Shown: in pieces, positions 1 to 13,619 of the stretch
Numbering within the stretch: position 1 is the stretch's first letter
Layout of the letters: every line of letters begins with the position of its first letter
NCBI RefSeq assembly: GCF_009730915.1
Contig: NW_024087032.1
Coordinates: 1-64,000 of the forward strand
Length of the DNA stretch: 64,000 nucleotides
Reading direction: 5' to 3'
Origin: Dioscorea cayenensis subsp. rotundata
Lineage: Eukaryota > Streptophyta > Magnoliopsida > Dioscoreales > Dioscoreaceae
The notes under the pieces: generated by a model
Told to the model about the DNA's origin: nothing
The model's database searches: none
Seen by the model: the letters and a program-made list of their open reading frames with translations, nothing else
Translations under genes and position numbers: made by a program

Positions 1-444
1 AAAAAAAATTCTTTTTAAACTACAAATCCAATTATACTTTAAATGTAAGTCAAAAGATTAAAAATAAAATAAATTCATAGTAAAAAATTTATTGTTCAAA
101 AGTTCAATTTTTTTAAATTTATGAACAAAAAAAATGTCAAAAGATAATATTAGTTCAAAGATTAATTGTGTAATTACTCATTATATATAATTAAGGCTTA
201 ATTATCCCTACGAGAGGAAAAGCAACAAAGCAATGTAAAGTCTTTTAATTACCAAAGATTGTAATTACAATTGCCAACCATAATAAGATTTTATTATACA
301 ATATTGATCATTAGTTTGTTTGCTTCATATTGATTAAAAATATTGAATAAAATTCAACACCTAGGATCCTATACTTAATTTTAAAGTATAAATAAATAAA
401 CCATAGTTGAATCCCAACAAAAACTTAAAATACTAAAATAAAAA

Positions 445-483
<39 letters not shown>

Positions 484-694
484 CAAATCTTAGATAATGT
501 CTTGTGAATGTGTATTGGTGGCAAACATGATGTGGTATGGGATAGATAAAAATTAAATTATGGTTTGGTCAAGATGTGATTGAAGCCATTTTGGTTTGGT
601 TGGTAGGGTGGGGAGGGGGACTCACTAATTTATTGCCACATCTTAACCTCATTCAAAGTATCCAAACTTTCTTGTCTTTTCTTACCAGTTTTAT

Positions 695-739
<45 letters not shown>

Positions 740-1900
740 TTTTTGGATCTATGACAGTTGATAGAAAACAAAATTTATGCATATATATATATATATATAT
801 ACACTTATAAGTGACTTTCTCTTAATCAATTAGATCTTTAATTATTTTATAAAAACACAACTTTTTAAGTAACAAGAAATGCTTATATAGTTAATATGTT
901 TAATCCACTCCTAATAATTATCACGAGGATGATATTAGTCATTTTTTTAGTAAATCATCAATGTTTTCTTTCACTACATTTTATTTTATTACTGATGATT
1001 ATGTAGCATATTTCTGTATTGTTAGTGTTTTATGTTTTTGTTTTGTTTATAATTATTATATAATTATCTAATAAAATTGTTGTTTGTTTATTTTTTTAAA
1101 AAACATATGTTCTCATTTAATTATTATTTTTAAATATTTTTAAAAAATCAACAATGTATTTATGTCTGATTTTTATATACGATGATGTTTTGCACTCAAA
1201 CCATCAATTATGTGGCACATAATATTAAGATGATATTTCAGTGGTGCAGATCCATTTGTATTACTATGTCATATATTTACCTATTAATTCGGTGCAATAG
1301 CACATGCAAACCTTTGTATTTAAACATACACATAAAAAAAAACTGATATATATATATATATATAATTGAACCAAATTTAATTTAAACTGTTAATATATAA
1401 AACAAAAATATGTGGCTCAAGTGAGTTGGTGGCCCAACCCAACCACCTCAAAACAAAAAAAGTGAGAAACATTTCACCGAAAAAGCACATGCAATTGTGT
1501 TTCAACGGTTGTTGGACTCATGGACCATTCCAATGGACCGACTTCAATTGGGTTCAGCTAATCAAATCTTTTCCAAATAGTAAAAGCAAAAAAACAAAAA
1601 TAGAAAAAAATAAATTTTATTGGCAAGGGAAATAAACATTTTGTATTTTGTATTGATTACTATATTTTCTCTAGTTAACAAAGTTAATTAAAATTAATTT
1701 TAAAAAACCATTTCCTTTTTCTATTTTTTTACTCTAATTTAACTTACAATAGAAAAAAAAAAACTATAAATTTTTTATAAATATAAATTTGTAAATATAA
1801 ATATATATATATATATTTTGTAAATATAAATTTTAATGGGTGTATATATGCAAATTTCCCTCGCAATCAGCGGATTCAGAGGTTCCCTTGGAGTGAATCA
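1..1900. other. Intergenic AT-rich DNA upstream of the TMX2-like gene
   Basis: I see no gene here. The stretch is AT-rich and carries simple repeats: an (AT)n run at about 450-478, an (ATT)n run at about 698-738 and another (AT)n run at about 780-800. The short open frames at 576-761 and 1426-1635 have repeat-driven or lysine-rich translations with no family resemblance. The last 100 bases before the ATG at 1901 become less AT-rich and are the probable 5' UTR and core promoter of the next gene; I could not pick a convincing TATA box. Confidence 0.7.
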
Positions 1901-4900
1901 ATGGCGACGGCGACGGCGACGGCGACGGCGAATGGTCAGAGCTCACGCGCTCTGCTTCCATGGCTGAACCTAATGGCGACGGAGCCCTTTTACATTCTCC
2001 ACATCGCGGCCTTCTCGTCCTACTTCGCCGCTCGCGCCTCCGCTTCGCCTGATGTCTCCCACCGTCTCCTCCAAAGGGTATTAGTGATTCTTCGTGGTTT
2101 AATTTTTTTTTCTATTGATTGAGATTTCTGATTGATTGTTGTTTGATCTCTTGATGTGCAGGAGATTCAAGCGATCCTTGCCTTCTCAGTGCTGGCTGTG
2201 GTGAAGGTATGGTGATTTATAAGGTTTAATCCTGTTTATTATGTGAAGAATATTGATATATTTTGTGATTTTAGCTAGGATTTGGATTTCCTTTATGATG
2301 ATTCTCAATTGGTGGATCTCTTGTTGCGAGTATATTTTGGAATCTTGTTTGATGAATGTTTGGGTGGTTGGGCAATGAGCATTGATTGGTATTGATTGTG
2401 TCTTATATAATTGTATCCAATCTAAGATGAGTAGTTGTTTCTCCTTGTTCTCCTTAAGATTTTGGGCATTGTTTACCATTTTTGTTTTTTTTTTTTCTTT
2501 TTCTTTTTGTCTCATCTCTTAGGATAGCATTTTATCAAGTATTGGGATGATAGGGCTTGCGTTTTTTATTTGATATATGGGTCTGCATATGCAATGAGCA
2601 TTCTTTCACTATGTCAACATAGTTGAATCATATTATGAACTCTCATTTATAATGCTAAGTTCTATAAAAATTGTCTTTGTTAGGGTTGCAAGGAGAAAGT
2701 CCACATTGATACCTAGAACAGTCATACTTCTCTATTATTTTTTTAAAGAAAGGTTCTTGGTTTCAGACTTGCAAATAGTTACATGAACAATAATCCAGGG
2801 TAGGACTAAGTCGATAGCATTTTAAAAAACCAGCCAAGAGAGCACTAGGCTTCTGCAATTGGAGGCTGGAGTCTATATATTAATGTTTCATCAAGCTTGT
2901 AATTTTTATGAAGACTAGATATAAAACTATTTCATCAGGCTAAAAGAGCGTAGGTTTAAAAAAGATAATTTAAAGCTAACAACAATGGCATCTAGCTATT
3001 TTATTGGTTTTTTGATTGGAAGACCTAGAGCTAACTATTAAGACTTTGGACCATCCGGACACTTTATTCATGAAATGGTTTATGCATCCTTGTAACTCAG
3101 CGCAGTAAGATCAAGTTAGTTAGTGTTTCATATTTGTATTGGTCTGCATGATTTATGATCATAGAGGGCCCTCTTTACCATTTTTACAAATAGACTATTC
3201 TATTTGTATAGATATGTTAGAGAGGCATCTTTCAATTTTGTGTTAACCAACAATCTGACAATCTTCTGCATGTTGATTTACAGAAAATCCATGTGGAAAT
3301 CAAATTATTGCACAATTCTCCATCGTCATAAGTGAGAGATAGTTTTAATTTATAATATCTTATTGCTAATGTTGCACAGATGGTCAAAGAGGAGACATGG
3401 GAAGCTTTCATTGCTGATACATTTTTATATGCCAAGGTGTGTACTTTCAATCTCTTCTTTTAAGATGAGATGATGACACGTGATGTATGTATTCTCATTT
3501 TGCTTCCCTTATTTGTTGATTCCTGCAACTAAAAATAGTTGCGATCTAAATCATTATAACGGAACATTCAACAACACTTGTATGGAGATTTGCTTTTAAT
3601 AGTTTTTTTCATGCTTAATAGTAGTATTTCCTTTCTAATGTTTCCATTATTTTTCTTCTTTTGCTTTGCTTTTTCCAGGGCTTTCTTTTCGCTCTTGCTA
3701 TGGTGATCAACCATAATGTGGCAATTTGTTACCTAGTGAGTTTTCTAGGTATCCAATTATACTATCCTTTTTCATAAAAATTAAGTTGGTGACATCAAAT
3801 GTTTTATAGATAAACCAAGAAATAAGTACATGGATTGAACAAAACATCAAAGGAGTGACAGGATAAATAGTGACTGACAATTTGGTCATGCTTCCTCTGA
3901 CTTTTTTTATTTAATTGACTTTCATTTTTAGTTAGTTTATGAAACTTTATATGACTAAAATGTAGTTTAATCATTTTTCTCGGTATATATCTTGATATGC
4001 TTAACAATTTGCAAATGTTAACATGCCTGCATTTCTATATCAGAGTCCCTCATAATTAACCAATACTACCTTGTTATTGTTACATAGAATCAAGAGACAT
4101 TAGAGTGTTGTTATGCTTAGATCAAAAACTGACTATGCAACCCACCATAAAAATGGAGTTACATATGACATTAAGTGATCTGTCTTTCCAATATTACACA
4201 TAAACCATCAGATTTCAAGCCCCACAAATGTGAGATATGTAATTTCTAGCAATGGCTTTTTTCCTTTTTCTGTTTCGTTGGAGCTCCCTTGGCAAATTAA
4301 ATTTGTCTTTTGAAAATTTAATGTAATTTTTTCCTGATTAATTGGCCAAACTTTAACTGTCCTCTTGAGTTTCTGAATGAAAGAGTATGGTTTTTGTTTC
4401 GGTTTACTTGGTTTCAACCTCCTCTCTCTCCCCTTCTTCTTCCCTTTTTTTTTTGTGAGTTTCTGAACAGTTTTTATTTAATTTTTAGTCAATCTTTCTG
4501 AGACTCTGTTATCATTCTCTATTAGTAATCCAAATCTAGAAAACATTGATAAACCTTGTCATCTGGATATCTTTAAGGGTTGTTTAGATGCCCTAATGCT
4601 CTATTAATCTATTATTATAATGGCTTCATAGGGTAATGAGGGATTGACTTTACTATGAAGAGGCATACACAGACGTAACATAACATAAGGAAACTAACTG
4701 TGATGTTCAATTGTGTTACCCAAGTCTATTATTGCTTGCCTTTATCATCCTTATGCAGCATGTGAGTAATAGTCCAACCACTTTGCCACTGTGTTAGAAT
4801 GAGGGATGCTTATTTTTTAGGTCAATTGAAAGTCTTGTATGTTGCACATGAAGATCCCAATTGCTATGATACATTTAAACGTGTTTGTCAGTAAAATTTG

Positions 4901-7900
4901 ACTGACAATATCTAGCTGTTGTGGTGCTTAAATTTATATAACTTTGCCTTTCATTCTGTTGAGTTCTATGTTTGTTTTTGAGCCACCAATATGAATTTCT
5001 TCTATATCTTCCATGTATGCCTCAATTTGATATTCGCTTGCCCTTTCTTTTGGATATTGCTAGTATGATTAAGATGGAAGTGGAATGCGCTTGCTTTGGA
5101 TTGATAATTTTTATATTCCTGTACACTATTGAATGCTTTTACTAAACTATGGAAATAATCTAACCGGTTTGCTTGTTCTCGATTTGCAGTTATTTTTGTT
5201 TTAACTCAACAACCACCATATGATGGTGCAGGTATGGCTGAACCTTATGTTGTTTCCCTACCTTTCTTTTTTCATTAATTCTTAGAATTACTCAAATTAG
5301 TGCTTGTTTGGGATGCTACATGCCCATTCATGGATGAGTGTTACATGCCATAATAGTTTGTGAAAATGTATGAGGTGCTGAATGCATGCCTTCTTTTTCT
5401 TCAAAACCCATTTGAGCTTTCTGAATTATCGGGTGACCCCTTAACAAATGCATTTTCTAAAAAGTTAATATTGGAGGATAAAAACAGATTTGGGTAGATT
5501 TTTTGGCAGGGCACCAACCTATGGCATTTTCTCATTTTGGGGTCCAAGCTCCAATTTGAATCAAAATGGTTACCCAACTTCATTTTTGTTTTGCCAGGTG
5601 ATTATTTAAGAGATTCCGGCATTTTTTTGATAATGTGGATGCCGGAAATTCTCTATCAGGACATACATGACATAGTCCCCCTAGCTGGCAATTTTATCTC
5701 ATTTTCTAATAGAGAATTTCTAACATTAGATTATCAAAAATAGACCGAATTCTCTCGGGTGACCACTCAGTGAAATTAAATTAAAGTTGGGTAACCATTT
5801 TGTTTAAATTGAAGTGTGGACTCCAAAATGAAAAAAAGCCCATAGTTTAGTGCCCTATTAAAAAATTTTCCCAAATAGATTTCATAAAGTTCAGACAGAG
5901 CAAAAAACTGAAACTCCTTTCGAGAACAATCACTACCGCACTTTTGTCATCCACTTTTAAAAGTTGGGCAAGGTGCTGCATTGTTCAGTAGCTAGGAACT
6001 TTGATGGATAATGATTTGGTGCTTTCTGAATATAATTTTGTAACTAATATTTTAGGTGATGCAAGTCAAATGACTCCTTTGCAGCTGGAAACTGTATTGA
6101 CTGAAGGGACTATATCAAGATTTTGGCTGGTTAGTTTTGCATGCTTATCTTTCCACTTTCTATTTTAATGGAGGCCTTTAACCTTTGATCTTTGGAGTGT
6201 ATTTTATCAGATCTCTCTCTTCTTTTCTGTTATTCTTATATTGCAACAAATTTTTGTTCAAGATGTGTTGACACAGGCTTAGAAAGGGAGGGAATAACCA
6301 TCATGATTAGAGAAAGTAAAAAGATTTGGTGGACGGAACGAGGCTAGGCATAAAGCAACTCTGTAACTTTCCACTTAAACATTATAGCTTACTTGCATTC
6401 ATAGAGGTTAAGACATCTTATACCAATATAAGAAGGTTACAGCACAAGAGATCTAGCTTTAGTACTTCAAGAATTGTATGACCTTCTGTAGATGTCTGCT
6501 TTTGGTTAGAGAATAAGCATCATGATTAGAGAAAGTAAAAGATTTGGTGGATGGAATGAAGCTGGGCATAAAGCAACTCTGTAACATGCAGCCCAATATT
6601 TAGAGCTTACCTGCATTCATAGAGGTTAAGACATCTTGTACCAATATAAGAAGGTTACTGCACAAGAATCTTGCTTTAGTACTTCAAGAATTGTATGACC
6701 TTCTGTAAATGTCTGCTTTTGGTTTTTCTAAAGTCAAAATATTAATGAGTAATATTGAACTGTAGCCATATTTATTCAGAATAACCATGAAAATTATGAA
6801 ACACACTTAGTGTAATCTTATTAGTATGCCTCAAGGTGTTTCAGGTGCTCATGGACATGACTGAGATGTCAGCATTGAATAAGCTGTAAACTTAGTGAAA
6901 CATATTTACTTTACCATATTACTAATCCAAGGTGTTTTGAGTGCCCATGTACATGAATGGGAGGTAACTCGGTAAGCATAAAATGAACTGTGGAAATAGT
7001 GGCATGCTCTTAGTATAATCATATTGGTAAGTTTAAGATACTTCAAGTGGTCATGTCCATGTGAGAGGTTAACACAACTGTGAAAATACTCAGTATAATT
7101 ATATTGTTAAGCTGAAGGTATTTCAAGTGGTTATGTCCATGCGAGAGGTAAACACACCTGTGAAAAATTTGTGAAACAAGGTGTTTCAGGTGCTCCTGTC
7201 CATGAATGAGAGAGAAACATTAAATAAGTATTTGTAGAAGTTTTCAGATTGATGTTGGAGTGCTGTATTATGCATTTCTTTATTCTATGTATTCAGACAT
7301 TTTGGTTTTCCTTGAGTTCAATGTGTTCATTGTTGGAATTTCTACTTGGTTTATACACAGGTCATTAGTGTTCTCGTTTGCATTGTGAAACATTTTTTTT
7401 TATTTATATATTTTAAGTTTAGCTTAATGATTAGATACTGAAACAGTCAAATTATTCATTGACCTTTCTCTTTTCATGTATTTTTGATATTTTCAGCATA
7501 TTTTTCACAATTCTGACATGCAACATATTTATTTAAATATTTCTCTCAGCAACAGAAAACATCTGCCAGAACCATTGAGGATAGCATGCTTTGTCTATGA
7601 ATTATGAATCGATCTCTTATTTTTTTTCATTCGACATTACTCACATTTAGAAGTTATTATGTCTAGATTGAATTTCGATCTGCGTGCTCTCCATCTTGTA
7701 TACGGACAAGTCGCGTATTTCATGATCTATCCACCATGTAAGTTTCTTACTCTAGGTGATTAAATTATGCAACATCATCCCTTGTGCCAGGCTCTAGATT
7801 TTTCATGACAGATGCTATCTGTATTCAGTGTTTGTGAGTGTAATCCACTGCTTAAAGATTTGTTGTTAATGTGATATCCAAGGAGCAACATAGTTGTATT

Positions 7901-10900
7901 GTTGGATGCCATTCTTTTATAATGAATGATGTGACAGAAAATTCCATATCTCAATTGCTTCTTGTTTAATTATATCAATTTTTCTGGCAGATACTCTAAC
8001 AAAAGCATATCTTTTGGGATTGTTGATCTTGGGCACTTCCCAGGCGTTGCAGAAAAAATTGGAATACAATTAGGTGATAAATTCTTTTGCTAGATTTCTT
8101 CCACAGAATTTACCATTTAATGTTTTTAAATTTAATATATTTCAATTTGAATTTTGACATGATATTTGAGCATAGTAATAGTGACAAAGTTCAAAGTTTT
8201 TTGTCTTTGGACAGCATGATACCTTTTAGTCTAAAAGATATCATGTAGAACAACAGTATATGGTTCACCGCTTGGTGTTGGTTTATTTCCATGCAATTCT
8301 TTCCTGATCATTTGCAAACCGAGAAGTTGAGAAATGAGTTTTGTTAATCTTACCATCTTCATTGTGTTTAAACTATGCCTCCCTCATTTTGGATGTTCAA
8401 ATGCAGGTCAGCTTCCTACTTATATATTATTTGATAATGCTGTGGAAGTTGCTCGATTTCCATTTTTATATAGTGAAGGGAAAGGTTCGACTCCAACCAT
8501 CAGCAAGGTATTTCCCTTTTGAACCTAAACATTGCATGCTCGCTTTAAAAGCTCATTTCATTTTGGGCGCTTAAATATTCTTCTGTACAAGATTTCATGA
8601 TATACACAAGCTTCCATTAGCCTGGATATCTTGTCTACCAGTAAATCAATTCATCTTCAATTGTTTAAGTATTTTGACATCCAAATTTTGATTGTTCTAA
8701 AAACTTTTGAGAACTCTAAATTAGTTCACGTGATAGCATTTGCATTATCAAGTTTTCAGGTTTTCAACATGAAATAGGTCTCCATTCTTCATAAATGCAT
8801 TCATGATACATGTTATGGTGTTGGAATTCTCACAAGCCTTCTTTTTTAATCTTGCTTTAACTGTATCCTTGTCAAGTGTTATGGTTTCCAAGAATTGGTA
8901 ACTGGTTTAGGAAAAGCACTATTATGCATTTTACATTGTCCTTTTCTGTAAAAGCTTGTGAAAATCTTGGCCTCTGCAATGGATGTTACCTACAAGACAG
9001 GTTGCTTTTCTGCTTCCTCTTGGCATGCGACAAATAATGAATGCATTTTGACCTCATTCGTTAACAACCCCCTTATGATGTTATCTAGTATTCATAATCC
9101 ACTCTTATCTCCTGTAACCCTTTATCTGATAAACCTATCATCCATAGTTTTATTATCACTCTCAAGTGGCAACTTCTATTGTTTTATCTTCAGTTCTTCA
9201 CACCAGTACCCCATCCTTGTTCTTTGTTTCACAGCTGGATATTGATGTATTTGCCATGTTTTAATGTCTTAATACTGGTTAGAAGCGGTGTTTACCAGGT
9301 TTTTCCTTATGGTGCTTGTTGGTCTGAAGTTATAAGTCACATTTCATTTCACTGCCTATGACTTTCCCATCTTGATTTGAGTTTTCTTACATAATTACAA
9401 TTGCCTTAGACTTGCCCCCTGATAACTTTTCTTTGAGGTGATCCATCTAATTCAAATAATGATCCCTCCTTGCTTCTTCTCTCTGTTTGCTTTAGAAGGT
9501 GAGATGTGTGCCCATCCTTCAAGTAATACTCTTTGCTTGCTCTATCTGATTTCTTCGGAAGGCAAGATGTATCCATCTTTGAAGTAATACTCTACTTATT
9601 CTCACTTGTTTCTTTGGAAGGCAAGATGTACCCATCCTCCAAGTAATACTCTTTGCTTATTTTCACTAGTTTCTTTGGAAGGCAAGATGTACATTCAAGT
9701 AATGACCACTCTTTTCTTGTTCTTGCCGGTTTTTTTTGAAAGGCAAGATGCGCTCTATCTTCCAGCATTGTCATCCAATTTTAGGTAGTGCCTTTGTTGT
9801 TACATACTCATTAGTACTAGTAAAAGTCTCAAAGCAGCTCTATATTGACATTGTTTACTATCCTTTTCTTATGGCACCCTCTTCATTACTAATCTAGCTG
9901 AGATTTTCTGGCAAGGTATCTTTTATCGTCCAACATTTTTCATTCAATGTCAACTAGCTTGAGATCAGCATTGTTTGCTACCCTTTCTTTTGCACCCTAG
10001 CCGGAATATTTTAGCATCGATCATTGATGGTCTCTTAAGGGTCATTATTCATTTTGGTCCTTAAAGTAAAGATGTGTTTGTTTTGGCCCTTGAACTTGTC
10101 TAATTTGTTCATTTTGCCCTGAAAGCTAACATGAGAGCAGATATCCTGGATATGTGTCACTTATTCATAAGCATAAGGGCAAAAATAAACAAATGTGTGT
10201 TGTTTAAGAACCACAATAAATTATTGATTTCATACAAAGGAAGAAAGAATAATCACCCTAACCCTACTTCAGTATCACCAGTGACTTTAAAACCTAAATT
10301 TTAACTTCACCTATCATCAGTTTTTTCTCCTTTTATGCTTTTCAATTTCTATATGAAGGACATTTCAGTGATCTTATATCCCCAAATCCTTCTTCTTGAT
10401 TTACTGTCTTCTCTTTCAGCTTTGTCACTTTTGGGGCAAAATATGCTCTAATTTCTTATATACCCATGGCACAAAATACTGTTCTACCTTGTATGTGTAT
10501 ATATATATATATATATTTGCCCCCTGCTTCTTGTCTGATTGGACCCTGTTTTTGTAAACCCTATGAATTGAATGTTTTTTAATTTCTTTTCTGCAACTGG
10601 AACACTGGCACTCATTTTCCAATCTTAAAAGCTTGTTTAACTAAGATCAGAATGATAGCATATTATATTGATCCTGATACTGATACCGGGATGGGAGCAC
10701 ATGCATTTTAGGAGACCATCCATCAATCAATGCTTAGAACCAGAACCCCATTTCCAAAATTTTTACTTCTCTCTTGTTGTTTCTTATGCATTTCTTATGC
10801 TTTTCTGATAGTTTTTCCATCAATCAATGTTTAAAACATAACCTCATTTCTAATTTATTTTTTCTTGCTTTGTACTTCACGTGCTTTTTTTATGGACCTT

Positions 10901-11029
10901 ACATAAAAACAATTTTCAGAACCATAACCTCATTTCTAAATTTCTTATTATGCTTTTCCTTCACAGAGTACTCTTTGTCGTCATTTCGATCTAGACCGAC
11001 GTCTCATCGAATATATATCAGGAAAATAG
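1901..11029 (+). CDS. Thioredoxin-related transmembrane protein 2 (TMX2)-like protein, 10 exons, 260 aa
   Basis: Exons: 1901-2077, 2162-2206, 3380-3436, 3679-3748, 5190-5231, 6056-6129, 7667-7737, 7991-8073, 8407-8507, 10967-11029. They join in frame to 783 nt including the TAG stop, with GT-AG borders throughout. The product matches plant TMX2-like proteins. It has hydrophobic segments near residues 20-40, 60-74 and 94-125, the TMX2 hallmark MVKEETWEAFIADTFLY (from residue 75), then a thioredoxin-like domain from about 150 with FGIVDLGHFP, a cis-proline loop GQLPTYILF (from 207) and the tail CRHFDLDRRLIEYISGK. TMX2 proteins are ER or endomembrane proteins with an atypical redox site; here the equivalent region reads ACSPSC (C162, C166), not CxxC. 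Exon 1 starts with a (GCGACG)n tract giving an Ala-Thr repeat. No frame damage is seen. Membrane location is inferred from the family. Confidence 0.9.
5492..5872. mobile_element. MITE with long terminal inverted repeats (Mutator-like) in TMX2 intron 5
   Basis: The first and last roughly 85-120 bases are inverted copies of each other. The left end GGGTAGATTTTTTGGCAGGG pairs with the reverse complement of the right end, GGGAAAATTTTTTAATAGGG, and the match continues through the words CATTTTGG and AAAATGGTTACCCAACTT. Flanks are AAACAGATTT (5482-5491) and AAATAGATTT (5873-5882), a 10-base direct repeat with one mismatch. Long inverted ends with a 9-10 bp target duplication point to a non-autonomous Mutator-type element. 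It carries no coding capacity. Confidence 0.8.
6287..6725. repeat. Two-copy tandem repeat, about 219-bp unit, TMX2 intron 6
   Basis: Two head-to-tail copies, starting near 6287 and 6506, share the words catgattagagaaagtaaaa, cataaagcaactctgtaac and cattcatagaggttaagaca in order. The spacing is about 219 bases. It lies wholly in intron 6. Confidence 0.85.
6829..7240. repeat. About five diverged tandem copies, 65-105 bp unit, TMX2 intron 6
   Basis: A motif of the type caaggtgtttcaggtgctca followed by tccatga and a GAGAGGTAA-like word recurs near 6830, 6927, 7031, 7111 and 7178. Copies differ by many substitutions and small indels, so this is an older array than the neighbouring 219-bp duplication. 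Confidence 0.7.
9480..9760. repeat. Five-copy tandem repeat, about 60-bp unit, TMX2 intron 9
   Basis: The word ggaaggcaagatgta with a following catcctccaagtaatactct recurs near 9495, 9557, 9616, 9677 and 9738, giving a 60-62 base period. Short open frames on both strands at 9592-9788 are by-products of the repeat. Confidence 0.8.
10041..10226. mobile_element. Short MITE in TMX2 intron 9
   Basis: The left end gtcattattcattttggtcc and the reverse complement of the right end, caataatttattgtggttct, stay similar for about 45 bases, converging on ttttggccc and tttttgccc. About 186 bp long and non-coding. The exact ends and target duplication are uncertain. Confidence 0.6.
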
Positions 11030-11120
11030 ATCAACTGACAGTGTGAATTTATCTTTTTACATTTGCTTCCAGTTTATTTTATGTAATCTTTTGTGATGTA
11101 TTTTTTTTTAAATTTTTTTA

Positions 11121-11549
11121 TTTGTATATTATTCTCTACGCATGATTTGAGATGGACTGATGTCATCTTATTTTGTATTTTCTGGTACTAAGGTTTTACG
11201 TTGTTACAAACCAAAAAAAAAAAGAATTCTCATTTTTTTTAATTACACAAAATATATCAAATAGTAATTTCACGAGATATCTCTTATTTTCAAATGAAAA
11301 TAAGTATAGTTATTCTCTTAAAACAAATATTTTTTTATTTGTAAATTATTCTCTACGCATGATTTGAGATGGACTGATGTCATTTTTGTATTTTCTGGTA
11401 CTAAGGTTTTACATTGATACAAACCAAAAAAAAAAAAAGAATTCTCATTTTTTTTTAGTTATATTGAATATGTCAAATAGTAATTTCACGAGATATTTCT
11501 GATTTTCAAATGAAAATAAGTCTAGTTATTCTCTTAAAACAAATATTTA
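11121..11549. repeat. Two-copy tandem duplication, 217-bp unit, just 3' of the TMX2-like gene
   Basis: Copies start at 11121 and 11338. Both contain attctctacgcatgatttga, gatggactgatgtcat, an A-run followed by gaattctcat, and aatagtaatttcacgagata. The array starts 92 bases after the stop codon, so it could lie in or just beyond the 3' UTR. From 11550 to 11918 I see only AT-rich DNA with no feature. Confidence 0.85.
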
Positions 11550-12389
11550 GGGTAGCACATGATTAGGAATTTATATTTGTGAACTGTATGTTTATTTTCT
11601 GTTTTGATGATTTATTGCAAGTGCCGAAGATGATAAAGAATAGTGAATAATAATGAATAAATAAATAAAATAAGTAACAAAATAAATAGAGTACATAACC
11701 CTTGCCAAACGCATCATAAGGTGAATGAATCAGGTGTCCTTGCTTTGATGAATAGAAACAATGTGAGGGATGATCTTCAGGCCAAAATGTTAACAAGTAG
11801 AAAGAAATTACTAATATATCTATTCTTAATTTTTTTAAAAAAATTTGGAGAAAACATACAAAGGCTGTAGGGATAAAAAAAATGTAAAAATATAATCTCA
11901 ACCGCTGTTAATCATCTTATAAAGTGATTAACCTTTATTGACTCTCTGGTCTCCAAAATTTTCTTAAATGAAGCTCAGAAGTTAAAAACCAAAACTATAG
12001 CTATCTTCATGAGTCACTTGGGAAATAATCCCCTCTAGTAAGGATGAAATTATCAAACACCAATGATCAAGTGGTCTATTGATAGATGGGTCTCTATTAG
12101 AACTCTTTATAAGTAGAGAGCTCGAATAACAGATGAGGGCACATTTATGAGAATGTGTAGTAGTTATGTATAGGTGGTTCTAATGCCACGTGTGTGTAGG
12201 CTCCACCTTCACTTGCTTAACTGAGATTTGTGCATACCCTTGTCTTTCTTAGTGACTTAGTTGCTCATATTGAAAAAAAAAGAGAAAAAAAAGAAAAGAA
12301 AAGAAAGGCACTATCAAATACTTGGAAAAAGTTGTGTTCTTTCCAAATGGCAGATTTACCTAATGGGTACAAATTTATAAGCATGATTC

Positions 12390-13131
12390 CATAGTTGTCA
12401 AAGGCGTGCCTCGGGCGTACAGGTTCAACAACTTGCGCCTTTATAAGTGTCAGGCGGACACTGTTAAAAAGGTGTGCGTCTAGGCTCGATGCGTAGGCCT
12501 AAGCGCGCCTTCATAACATTAACAAATTAATTTGTTTTTTTTTTTAAATATTTAGTTTAACTTTTGACCTTATCCACACATCTTGATGATTGAAAATAAA
12601 AGAGGCCCACATACAATCAAAGCCGTTTAAAATTAGAGTGACCAACACACAACCAACCAAGCAGAATCAAAACTTCATCTCTCCTCTTCGGGCCGATTCA
12701 CTATTTAGATGAAGAGAATGATAAATTTGAAGAGAAAATTGATGATGTCAGTAGTGATGATAATGATGATGGACTTGATGATTTTGATGATAATCACTAA
12801 AATCTAGATTCTATTATACAAGTTAGGATTTGGACTCAATGCATGTATTATATCATATTATCGCATTTTGTATTCAACGTTTGAAGATTAATTTGCATGT
12901 TATTATGTACGTTTATTTTTCTAATGTCTGATTCTCTTCTATGATATTAATTTTTAAAACATTTTAAAACTTTAATACAAAATAATATTTGATACAACTA
13001 TTTCTGATTTTTCAATTTTTTTTAAGTGGTGACTAGTGCGCCTAGTGTCGATCGGGCACGCACATGCATCTTGCGCTTAAGTCCCAGGATCCCCTTACAT
13101 CTAGATGCGCCTTACACCTATGATAACCTTC
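12390..13131. mobile_element. Non-autonomous hAT element, deletion derivative of the element at 46950-51847
   Basis: The left end catagttgtcaaaggcg resembles the big hAT terminus caaggttgtcacaggcg, and the right end gcgccttacacctatgataa resembles its other terminus. Internally the derivative keeps a diverged copy of the 3' end of the transposase frame (Asp-rich tail near 12715-12800) and the following downstream sequence, but not the rest. The flanks share CATGATTC (12382-12389 and 13135-13142), an 8-bp target duplication with three extra bases at the right end. Copy B shows the empty site near 52020-52035. Confidence 0.75.
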
Positions 13132-13619
13132 TTACATGATTCACAATGGATCATGGAGGTGACAAGATGAATAGGATTCACGTTTCAGTTTATTGTTATA
13201 AGATGTAATGTATTCCCTTAACTAATAATACTCTTAATCTTAAAAAAAAAAAAAATTCCATGTTCTAGTAGTTCTAATTTTGCTTGTATTTGTTTCGACT
13301 CCCATGTTTAAGAGGAGCCATGTTGAGCAATATTGTTAGTCACATGAAATTAATCAATCCTTGGTAATGAAGGTGCTTGTCTAAGAGGAAACCATGCTAC
13401 TTGAGGCATGTGGGCATGTGTGGGTTACTACCTTAGAAAACGTCCCAACTGGTAACACGGATGTCTTGTGTTCTTTCTCATCAACTTATGCCTGCTCTTA
13501 CCATTTCTTCTTATCCATTTTATGAATCATTGGTCATTTGGTTGGTCTACGTCTGTTGCTATTTTTGTTCTTATCTTTTTTGTCTATTCTTCTGTTATTA
13601 ATTTGCTTGCCATTATTTA

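Noticed and set aside
1426-1635. 69-aa open frame upstream of the TMX2-like gene
   Set aside because: It is Lys-rich in A/T-rich DNA, with no conserved motif or promoter.
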